DNA of 6,655 nt from an uncultured Methylobacter sp. (GTDB taxonomy: Bacteria > Pseudomonadota > Gammaproteobacteria > Methylococcales > Methylomonadaceae): contig CAIKYI010000421.1 in the NCBI GenBank assembly GCA_903831545.1, positions 1 through 6,655 of the forward strand, written 5' to 3'. The first letter of the stretch is position 1. Every line of letters starts with the position of its first letter. Both the position numbers and the translations under genes were made by a program. A model generated the notes under the pieces. The model was not told where the DNA came from. It saw only the letters and a list, made by a program, of their open reading frames with translations, and did no database searches. Positions 1 through 5,762 of this stretch are shown piece after piece.

Positions 1-707
1 GTTCCTCTAATAACATAAGCGGGTTCAGAAAATTTTTCTTTATATTCTTCTTCGCCCCAACCGCCACCAATATAAAAGGTAAGGCAGTTTTTAACATATT
101 CTTCCTTTTTGATTTTAGAGTAACTCAATTCTTGCATTAATTCTTTATAATGCAGTTGGGGCTGTTCCTCCAATAATTTTATCCGCTTCAAATTGTTTTC
201 TATCAAATCATCATAAGACGATAAGATGGAGGCAATTTTGCGTTGGGTGGGAAGTGGAGGATATGTAATTTTGTAGTCAGGAAAATCGGTAATTGAAATT
301 CTATCAACAGTAGCACCTGTTAATTTATTTGCATCAATGAATCCGCGCCAAGCGTCACTCAAAAATGTGTAATAAAGAAACTTAAAATACACCTGATTTT
401 GGTTTACTCTGACTAATGCCATCCGTCTGCCTAAGCATCCTACGAAACCTTCTGGAATTATTGCATAACGATGCAAAGTTGCTTCGTAAGATAAAACAAT
501 ATCATCTTTATTTGGAGTAACTCTTTTAGTCCATTTATCAAATTCAGAATCAGAAATATGTCTAATACCTGTTAAATCAATACCTCCTTCTGGCTTGATA
601 TTCTTTATACCTAAAAAGACTGGGCCATGATTAGATTCTTTAGGAGTTGCATGTGGGCCGTCAAAGACAGTAGCAAATTCTCTTATACTCTTTGTTTCCC
701 ACGTCAT
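1..707 (-). CDS. hsdS: Type I restriction-modification specificity subunit HsdS (3' end cut by window edge)
   Basis: This is the DNA-recognition subunit of a type I restriction-modification enzyme. It binds the two halves of a bipartite target and docks HsdM (and HsdR) on it. The frame opens with MTWETKSIREF at 707 and stays open to base 3, giving 235 residues with no stop. Residues 1 to about 148 look like a first target recognition domain. Residues about 149-182 are the classic central conserved helix region, with YPPLPTQRKIASIL followed by SYDDLIENN and KRIKLLEEQ. Residues about 211-235 (YIGGGWGEEEY, then AYVIRG) are a typical opening of the second recognition domain. The rest of that domain and the distal conserved region lie beyond the left edge. 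Its ATG overlaps the hsdM stop as ATGA, so translation is probably coupled. Base composition is clearly more AT-rich than the middle of hsdM, which fits the frequent recombination of hsdS genes. The family is secure; the target sequence cannot be read from the protein. Confidence 0.95.
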   Translation of the reverse strand, partial: MTWETKSIREFATVFDGPHATPKESNHGPVFLGIKNIKPEGGIDLTGIRHISDSEFDKWTKRVTPNKDDIVLSYEATLHRYAIIPEGFVGCLGRRMALVRVNQNQVYFKFLYYTFLSDAWRGFIDANKLTGATVDRISITDFPDYKITYPPLPTQRKIASILSSYDDLIENNLKRIKLLEEQPQLHYKELMQELSYSKIKKEEYVKNCLTFYIGGGWGEEEYKEKFSEPAYVIRG

Positions 708-2776
708 ATTGCTAACTCTTTATAATTCTCAGCAATAGCATTTGCCCAAGCAACTGCTTCTTCATTCAAGCCCGTCAACTCAATGTGTATCTCATTAAGC
801 CGTTCTTCATAATCAAAATCGTCATCAGTGGCGGTATCCACGCCGACATATCTGCCTGGACTAAGGCTCCAGTCTTTGGCTTCAATTTCTTGCTGATTGA
901 CGACTTTGCATAAGCCTTCCACATCGGTATAAACACCGTCAGGGAAGCGGCTTTGCAGCCAATGGGCTTGTTTCCAGAAATAGTCGGTTTCGTGCAGCAA
1001 GCCGGGTTCGCCTTCATCGGGATTGCCGCTGAGTTGTTGTTGCAGGGCTTTGAGTTGGTCGAGTTGTTCTTTTAGATTGAGGTCTTTCCAGGCTTTGTTT
1101 TTGCCAAATTGATATTCTTTGACGGAAGTGGCTATTACATCCAGCAATTGCTTAATGAGCTTGTCTTGGGGTTTACGTAAGGCTTTGCAGTAGTGGGCAA
1201 TGTTTTCTAAAACATCACTGTTGGCGATTGCCTTGTTAGCATCATCAATAAGTTTGTTTTGTTGCTCGTAAACACTGGCGATGTCTTCAAGGTTCAAAGC
1301 ATCGGCAAACGCAGAGGCTTCTGCATTTTCTTGGGCATATTGAGTGGCAAAATCGCTAACTGCTTTATGCACTTTCTGAAACTGTTTTTGCAATTCAATA
1401 GTGGCTTTTGCGGTTTCTTTAGCTAATGCGGCAGATGTTTCCAAATAGCTGTTTACGGTAGCTGTAAATTTGTTGGTATTGCCCCGATACAGATTGACTA
1501 TGCAAATCAGGTTTTGCAATTGCTCTGGGCTAAAGTCGTTGACCTTGCTGGTGACTTTACGGTAAATTTTTCGGGCATCCAGCATCAAAACCTTATCGCT
1601 TTGAATAGGGTCTTGCTCTTTGGCGCGGTCAAAAAACCATAAGGTACAAGGCAAGGAACGGGTATAGAAAAAGTTATTACCTATCGCCATCATCACATCA
1701 ACGGCACCTGTTTTTACCAATTTTTCCCGAATGTCTTTTTCGCTGTGTCCGGCATCGCTGGCAGACGAGGCCATGACAAAACCGGCCCGTCCGGTTGGTT
1801 TCAGGTAATTGTAAAAATACTGTATCCACAAATAATTGGCGTTGTCGTTTTTCGGCAGGTGTACTTTGCCGTCCAGCAGTAAGCGCGGGTCTTTCTTGAC
1901 CGTGTCTTTAGCTTTATCGACGCCATCGACATTAAACGGCGGATTGGCCATGACAAAATCAGCACCGCCAACCAGATTGTGCTTGTCTTCGTAAAAGGTG
2001 TTGCCTTCTTGAATATTGCCTTCCAAACCATGAACGGTCAGGTTCATCTTGGCTAATTTGGTATTGAGCTCGGCTTTTTCTTGGCCGTAAAAGGTCACTT
2101 TCTCGGCAGGTTTCAAGCCTTCGCTTTCTATAAAATAACCGGTTTGCACAAACATTCCGGCACTACCGCAAGCCGGGTCAAAGACAATGCCGTGGTCGGG
2201 TTCTATGACATTGACGATGGTTTGCACCAAACTCATGGGCGTGAAAAATTCGCCGCCTTCCTGTGCGCCGGTCATTGCAAATTTGCCCAGGAAGTATTCG
2301 TAAATCTTGCCGAACAAATCGCCTTCCGCTTTTTGCAGCACTTCTTTATTGAAGATGCGCAGTAGTTCGCGCAACAAGTCTTTACTGAAAATAGAAAAAT
2401 TCTTGGGCAATACCCCTTTGAGGTTGTCGTATTCGTCCTCAATCAGTTTCATGGCGTTATCAATGGCTTCGCCAATATCGGCACTTTCTGGCAAAGCCAC
2501 CAAATAATCAAACTGTGCTTCCGGTGGCAAGAACATGGAATTTTGTTCTTCAAAATCCTTTTTGGTTAAAGCCCTCATGCCCCGTTGCGGATGGGTAGGC
2601 AAGGTAAGTTCAACTTCAATTTTAACTTTCTGAAAACGATTATAAGCATGTCGTAAAAATATCAAGCCCAGCACCGGCATGGAGTATTCTGAAGCAGTCA
2701 ATTTACTGTTGGCGCGTAACTGGTCAGCTGCTCTCCAAAGTTCAGCTTCTAATTTTTTAAGTTGTGTTCCTTGCAT
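704..2776 (-). CDS. hsdM: Type I restriction-modification DNA methyltransferase subunit HsdM
   Basis: This is the N6-adenine methyltransferase subunit, which transfers a methyl group from S-adenosylmethionine to adenine in the site chosen by HsdS. The 690-residue protein has an HsdM N-terminal helical domain (about 5-140, with LEAELWRAADQLR), then the GGEFFTP signature (about 174-180). The SAM-binding motif I is FDPACGSAGMF (199-209), and the catalytic motif IV is NPPF (278-281), so the active site looks intact. It is longer than the roughly 530-residue EcoKI-type HsdM. The extra length is largely a helical, probably coiled-coil stretch at about 445-585, followed by a C-terminal tail with SLSPGRYVG (637-645), as seen in a common long HsdM subgroup. 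The ATG at 2776 has only a weak AGGA 12 nt upstream, but the MQGTQLKKLEAELWRAADQLR opening matches the family. It lies 61 bp after the acidic 317-residue gene and overlaps hsdS by 4 bp, so the three probably share a transcript. Confidence 0.97.
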   Translation of the reverse strand: MQGTQLKKLEAELWRAADQLRANSKLTASEYSMPVLGLIFLRHAYNRFQKVKIEVELTLPTHPQRGMRALTKKDFEEQNSMFLPPEAQFDYLVALPESADIGEAIDNAMKLIEDEYDNLKGVLPKNFSIFSKDLLRELLRIFNKEVLQKAEGDLFGKIYEYFLGKFAMTGAQEGGEFFTPMSLVQTIVNVIEPDHGIVFDPACGSAGMFVQTGYFIESEGLKPAEKVTFYGQEKAELNTKLAKMNLTVHGLEGNIQEGNTFYEDKHNLVGGADFVMANPPFNVDGVDKAKDTVKKDPRLLLDGKVHLPKNDNANYLWIQYFYNYLKPTGRAGFVMASSASDAGHSEKDIREKLVKTGAVDVMMAIGNNFFYTRSLPCTLWFFDRAKEQDPIQSDKVLMLDARKIYRKVTSKVNDFSPEQLQNLICIVNLYRGNTNKFTATVNSYLETSAALAKETAKATIELQKQFQKVHKAVSDFATQYAQENAEASAFADALNLEDIASVYEQQNKLIDDANKAIANSDVLENIAHYCKALRKPQDKLIKQLLDVIATSVKEYQFGKNKAWKDLNLKEQLDQLKALQQQLSGNPDEGEPGLLHETDYFWKQAHWLQSRFPDGVYTDVEGLCKVVNQQEIEAKDWSLSPGRYVGVDTATDDDFDYEERLNEIHIELTGLNEEAVAWANAIAENYKELAI

Positions 2777-2837
2777 GTGTATCTAATATCCTGGTGTTAT
2801 TGAAAACTGAATTTGTTATTTGCTTGGCTAAATGAAA

Positions 2838-3791
2838 TTATAAATGCAGGTATTCGCTCGCCTCTGGGCTTAAAGAGTTCATTGCCATGCCCAGAAGTTC
2901 ATCACAAATATCTGCAGCAAGTACCGAAAAATCTTTTTTTATATTATTCATCGTTACATCTTCAAAACCATCTATTACCCAGTTTTCAAAATAATCTTCG
3001 GCTTCTTCTCCAAAGTACCACAATGCAAATTGCTCAGCTTCAGATAATCTTTTTATTGCATAGTAGACATCACAGTGAAGGTTACCGTATAGCTCTTCGT
3101 ATAGTATATTATCACCTCCTTGGCTGGCTATTATACCCACCTCATCCCAGTAAGTTTTTAACTCGCCATTTAATATCCCAGTGGCTTCTTGATTTTTTAA
3201 CGTCTTGGCAAGCGTTGAAATTAAGCTATCCCTCGCTTTTTTCTTTATTGGAGCGGCCAATGTGTCGATACAGTCTTTATAAAATGTGACAGTATTTTCT
3301 AAGCGTTTGTCTGTTTCAAATAGGTCTTGATCGGCGTTATGGTTAAGCTGTATTCGTTCTAATAAGGCTAAGTAATGGGGCGTAAAAACATGCAAATGTT
3401 TGGCAGTTTCATTAGAGTCAAATAACCATAGTAAACTTGGTAACATCCGGTTGAACCAATCGCGTCGCTCTTCTTGATTTGCATCGCGTTCCGGCGCATC
3501 AGGTGCGGCAAGAAAAAATAAATCATCAAGTCCAGTGAGACTAACTTTTTCGTCTACCGGGGTATGAGCAAAATCAACAGTAACTTGATATGTATTTCCT
3601 GCCTCAGAAATAACCAATACCACGGTCCGGCACTCAGCAAATAACTTTACCGAAACGATGCCATCCCGTAACAAATTTCCATAACGGCCGCGTAGTATTG
3701 GAGTAAGGTCAAATTCACCTTGTTGAATAGGGATAATGAAATGGTCAGATTGATCTACCCATTCATTCAATGGAATAATATTTTTCTGCAT
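2838..3791 (-). CDS. Uncharacterised strongly acidic protein upstream of hsdM
   Basis: I do not recognise this 317-residue protein. It starts MQKNIIPLNEWVDQSDHF. It has no signal peptide and no obvious membrane segment, and no nuclease, ATPase or helix-turn-helix motif that I can name, so it is probably cytoplasmic. A hand count gives about 54 Asp/Glu against about 27 Lys/Arg, a net charge near -27. Acidic clusters stand out near the C-terminus (GEEAEDYFENW, then DGFED). The middle (about 100-240) looks mostly helical, and the first 90 residues look strand-rich. It is on the same strand as hsdM and ends 61 bp before it, so it is likely the first gene of the restriction-modification operon. 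It could be an accessory or regulatory partner of the system, or simply another island cargo gene. The ATG at 3791 has no clear Shine-Dalgarno sequence. The length and consistent coding character make it a real gene; its function is unknown. Confidence 0.85.
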   Translation of the reverse strand: MQKNIIPLNEWVDQSDHFIIPIQQGEFDLTPILRGRYGNLLRDGIVSVKLFAECRTVVLVISEAGNTYQVTVDFAHTPVDEKVSLTGLDDLFFLAAPDAPERDANQEERRDWFNRMLPSLLWLFDSNETAKHLHVFTPHYLALLERIQLNHNADQDLFETDKRLENTVTFYKDCIDTLAAPIKKKARDSLISTLAKTLKNQEATGILNGELKTYWDEVGIIASQGGDNILYEELYGNLHCDVYYAIKRLSEAEQFALWYFGEEAEDYFENWVIDGFEDVTMNNIKKDFSVLAADICDELLGMAMNSLSPEASEYLHL

Positions 3792-4297
3792 TGGTTTTTT
3801 GATGTGTTTTTTATCTGATTAAAGGAAGGGTGACAATGGCAACTACCACAGCAAATGGTGCAAGCTAAAGCATCAATATTATCTTCGACATTGTTCCTAA
3901 GAGGATGGGGTTATTCGATTGTCACTTGCTTTGAATGTTAGCGTCAATCAATATGATTCAATGCGTGTCAATAAGGCTCAGGCAATAAGCACAAAAAAGT
4001 CGATAACCCGAAAGCTAACAGTCTTATTTTGACCGGCCATTTTTTTCGGTTGGATGTAGACCTATATTGTTCAAATAAGAGGTGCGGATTTTTCTTAACT
4101 CGCCAATCACGAAGTTTTCAGGCATTAACACAAGGTGAGATTCATGCTTTGGTAAAGAGTATTCCTGACGCGGACGAGTCTGACCAGAATCTTTTTAACT
4201 TTTGCGGAAAAATAAGTATGGCGTAATTCAACTGCATCCTGACCACGTAAACCTACGTAAATTAAATTGATGCCCCGAAAATTTGGGGTATCTGATT
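3792..4297. other. Gene-poor stretch between the two modules
   Basis: About 500 bases with no gene I can support on either strand. On the plus strand a strong AAGGAAGG precedes an ATG at 3836, but that frame stops after ten codons (MATTTANGAS). A plus-strand frame is open from 3975 to 4226 (84 codons) but has only a TTG start at 4029, no ribosome binding site and no recognisable domain. The minus strand is broken by many stops. A short inverted repeat, CCCC at 4273-4276 and GGGG at 4285-4288, lies just past the stop of the 54-codon candidate gene. The stretch may be a junction where island modules were joined, with remnants too decayed to identify. Confidence 0.5.
3808..3836 (-). promoter_or_regulatory. 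Candidate promoter for the acidic gene and hsdMS
   Basis: On the minus strand TTGTCA (3836-3831) is followed after 17 nt by TAAAAA (3813-3808). That is five of six matches to a sigma-70 -35 box and four of six to a -10 box, about 17 nt before the ATG at 3791. Such a short leader would explain the missing Shine-Dalgarno sequence. The -10 match is mediocre in AT-rich DNA, so this is only a candidate. Confidence 0.25.
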
Positions 4298-4462
4298 TTA
4301 ACATTTATGAAAAATAGTAACCGCGCCTAATCGGATCGTTTTAATCTCTCGCCAAATTTGTTCAAGCTGAACCTGATTGGTTGCTGTAGGCATAATTGCA
4401 TCTAGCAGGGCCAATGCCCGGTATTCGTTAATAACGACCTCTTTTATAGCAATGGGTATCAT
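4298..4462 (-). CDS. Small 54-residue candidate protein
   Basis: A short frame of 54 residues starts MIPIAIKEVVINEYRALALL and ends at the TAA at 4300-4298. Its ATG (4462-4460) is preceded by GCGAGG with a 7-nt spacer, a good Shine-Dalgarno arrangement, and an in-frame stop 36 nt upstream fixes the beginning. The sequence looks protein-like (amphipathic helices, WREIKTIRLGAV near the end) but I recognise no family. It is on the same strand as its neighbours, but terminator-like hairpins separate it from the 70-codon gene upstream, so it is probably transcribed on its own. It could be a small island cargo protein or the remnant of a longer gene. Chance is possible at this length; the ribosome binding site is the main support. 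Confidence 0.4.
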   Translation of the reverse strand: MIPIAIKEVVINEYRALALLDAIMPTATNQVQLEQIWREIKTIRLGAVTIFHKC

Positions 4463-4491
4463 GTTTGTACCTCGCTTTTGTGTTGAATCTG

Positions 4492-4548
4492 AGTCCTATA
4501 GTTGATGGTTAGCACTATATGGACTAAAAAACTCGCTATAGGATGGTT
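4492..4548. repeat. Cluster of CTATAG-centred direct and inverted repeats, possible operator
   Basis: CTATAGTTGATGGTT (4496-4510) is repeated as CTATAGGATGGTT (4536-4548), the same words with two bases removed, 40 nt apart. Between them AGTCCTATAGT (4492-4502) forms an inverted repeat with ACTATATGGACT (4514-4525), with one extra base in the right arm. The cluster ends about 30 nt upstream of the ATG of the 54-codon candidate gene, where an operator would sit. I could not place a convincing -35/-10 pair in it. Function is inferred from position and symmetry only. Confidence 0.35.
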
Positions 4549-4549
4549 G

Positions 4550-4581
4550 AAAAAAGGGCTCTTATGGATTTTTTATAAGCC
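4550..4581 (-). terminator. Terminator-like hairpin with T tract
   Basis: Read on the minus strand, GGCTTAT (4581-4575) can pair with ATAA and GCC across a 2-nt bulge, around a 9-nt loop. The stem is followed by C and six T (4555-4550). This is the shape of an intrinsic terminator downstream of the 70-codon gene, though the stem is AT-rich and bulged. Confidence 0.35.
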
Positions 4582-4615
4582 TTACACCTCACTGTAATCC
4601 ACATTCTACCTAGAT

Positions 4616-4648
4616 AAAAAGGTTGCGCAAGCTTGGAAATAAGCTTGC
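4616..4648 (-). terminator. Perfect 8-bp hairpin, candidate terminator after the small-gene operon
   Basis: GCAAGCTT (4627-4634) and AAGCTTGC (4641-4648) form a perfect inverted repeat around a 6-nt loop. It lies 3 bases past the stop of the 70-codon gene. On the minus strand it is followed by GCAACC and then five T (4620-4616). The gap before the T tract is longer than usual, so this may act together with the second hairpin about 35 nt further on. Confidence 0.45.
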
Positions 4649-4651
4649 TTG

Positions 4652-4864
4652 TCATGATTTAGTCGCTAATAATTGCTTTTGATCTCGTAAAACCGCCGCT
4701 AACTCCCTTACTAACGGTCGATGCCCACCTTTAAATGCGTTTTGCGAAACCTTAGCCTTGCCCACTGCTGTCGTTGCGCCTGTTGACGATTGCCAGGGTT
4801 GCCACTGTTTTATTGCTTCCGATTGCTTTAGCCTTTGTTCGTTTAACCACTTTCTCGCTGCCAT
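4652..4864 (-). CDS. Small conserved island protein with W-x-STG-x-T / GKAKVS-x-NA motif
   Basis: This 70-residue basic protein has an N-terminal helix (MAARKWLNEQRLKQSEAI), then PWQSSTGATTAVGKAKVSQN (23-42), FKGG (44-47) and a C-terminal helix RPLVRELAAVLRDQ. From memory, small proteins with a W-x-STG-x-T-x-x-GK-x-x-S-x-NA-x-KGG pattern recur in proteobacterial islands next to DUF3987-type genes; their function is unknown. The ATG at 4864 has a GGAGG Shine-Dalgarno sequence with a 6-nt spacer, so this start is well supported. That site and the first 113 bases lie inside the 3' end of the upstream 196-codon gene, in another frame. It is the last gene before two terminator-like hairpins. The basic character and the motif could suit a nucleic-acid-binding role, but that is a guess. 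Confidence 0.75.
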   Translation of the reverse strand: MAARKWLNEQRLKQSEAIKQWQPWQSSTGATTAVGKAKVSQNAFKGGHRPLVRELAAVLRDQKQLLATKS

Positions 4865-5342
4865 TTTGAACCTCCACTAATAGTTTGTTTTGCTGATTTT
4901 GAAGAATCAATTGTAATATTTTTCCGCACTGATTTTGAGCGCGTAAACCCAGTCGCAAAAACTGCTCTGCTTTATCTGTGTTAGTATTCCAGCCGACGAC
5001 AGCGGCCTGTACGGCTAAGTTGTTAAAGATTGCATCCAATGTTATAGCCTGTGCTATCAGCGTTTTTTCAGCGTTAAAATCATTACACTGGCTACGCAAT
5101 TGCCTAACCAGCGTTGGTAAATCTGAATTAATAGTACCGGCATATTCCTGCATAGTAACAGCTGCACGAACAGTCGCATCTAGGGACACGCTAGCTACTT
5201 TTTGCTGACTGCTTAAGCACTGGTCAACATAAAATTCAACCTGTGCTTCGGCGGTCAATGCGTCTTTCGTGTTGTCATATTTATTACCTGCCTCTATTTC
5301 CGCGTTTATTTTTAGTAACTGAAAATTCTCACCTAGTTCCAT
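4752..5342 (-). CDS. Conserved-hypothetical island protein (LRLGLRAQNQC type)
   Basis: This 196-residue protein is predicted mostly helical, with no membrane segment and no named domain. Key stretches are LIAQAITLDAIFNNLAVQAA (95-114) and EQFLRLGLRAQNQCGKIL (126-143). From memory these resemble a recurring hypothetical protein of proteobacterial genomic islands with an LD-x-IF-x-x-LA segment followed by LRLALKAQ-x-QCR; no biochemical role is known to me. The ATG at 5342 is strongly supported: AGGAG lies 8 nt upstream and the start overlaps the preceding TAA by one base (TAATG), so translation is probably coupled to the 135-codon gene. The last 37 residues (from about 160) are read from DNA that also encodes the start of the 70-residue protein in another frame. 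The tail is rich in K, R, N and S. It may be a real shared-coding region or read-through with little constraint. Confidence 0.8.
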   Translation of the reverse strand: MELGENFQLLKINAEIEAGNKYDNTKDALTAEAQVEFYVDQCLSSQQKVASVSLDATVRAAVTMQEYAGTINSDLPTLVRQLRSQCNDFNAEKTLIAQAITLDAIFNNLAVQAAVVGWNTNTDKAEQFLRLGLRAQNQCGKILQLILQNQQNKLLVEVQNGSEKVVKRTKAKAIGSNKTVATLAIVNRRNDSSGQG

Positions 5343-5749
5343 TATTTAATCTCCTCTTCCAAGTCCCAAACATTCCAGACTGCCATAACTTGAGCAATAG
5401 CTTTATCCGAATACCAGTCATCATTGATTGCTAGCAGGCACTCTCGCTTGGGCAGATGCAGCCTCTTTTTAGCTTTGCCGGTAATCAGGTCGGTGTACTC
5501 GCTCCAAAAGTCGTTTGGATTAATGCCAGACTTAGCTAACTGCTTACGCGCCCGTTTTAATACAAATTTATGGGCTGTTTGAGTCAAGTGTCCAATTTCT
5601 TCGGATGTCATAATTGATACGTGTAAGGTCATTTTGTAGCCTTGCCTTTCGGCGTTTAAATTAAAATTTAGGTGTAAATTCCCATACCCAGCACCAGCTA
5701 AAACCGCTAAATTACCTAAAATGGGTTTTAGCTGTTTTAGCTGGTTCAA
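5342..5749 (-). CDS. Hypothetical island protein, start uncertain
   Basis: The frame gives up to 135 residues from a TTG at 5749. Visible features are a short strand-like stretch (GNLHLNFNLN, 23-32) and a helical basic segment (HKFVLKRARKQLAKSGI). It closes with an acidic, Trp-rich tail (NDDWYSDKAIAQVMAVWNVW). I recognise no domain. The start is unclear. The TTG has no Shine-Dalgarno sequence, whereas an ATG at 5632 (residue 40) has AAGG with a 7-nt spacer and would give 96 residues. The frame is also open upstream into the DUF3987 gene. The stretch before residue 40 looks coding, which favours the longer form. It sits 13 bp after the DUF3987 gene and overlaps the next gene by one base, so it belongs to the same operon. 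Confidence 0.7.
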   Translation of the reverse strand: MNQLKQLKPILGNLAVLAGAGYGNLHLNFNLNAERQGYKMTLHVSIMTSEEIGHLTQTAHKFVLKRARKQLAKSGINPNDFWSEYTDLITGKAKKRLHLPKRECLLAINDDWYSDKAIAQVMAVWNVWDLEEEIK

Positions 5750-5762
5750 GGTATGCGAGTTT

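Noticed and set aside
2081..2507. Plus-strand frames opposite hsdM
   Set aside because: They lie fully inside hsdM, whose conserved motifs occupy the same DNA; these are shadows.
2813..3289. 158-codon open frame on the plus strand
   Set aside because: It is antisense to the 317-residue gene; its Leu/Ser/His-rich composition is typical of a shadow frame and it has no domain.
3830..3925. Inverted repeat GTGACAAT (3830-3837) and ATTGTCAC (3918-3925) as insertion-sequence ends or attachment sites
   Set aside because: It is only 8 bp, 80 bases apart, with no transposase between and no flanking target duplication; chance is likely.
4029..4226. 65-codon plus-strand frame as a gene
   Set aside because: It has only a TTG start, no ribosome binding site and no recognisable family; kept as a possible remnant only.
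4978..5434. Plus-strand frames opposite the 196- and 135-codon genes
   Set aside because: They are antisense to genes with better start sites, and their composition is low in charged residues.
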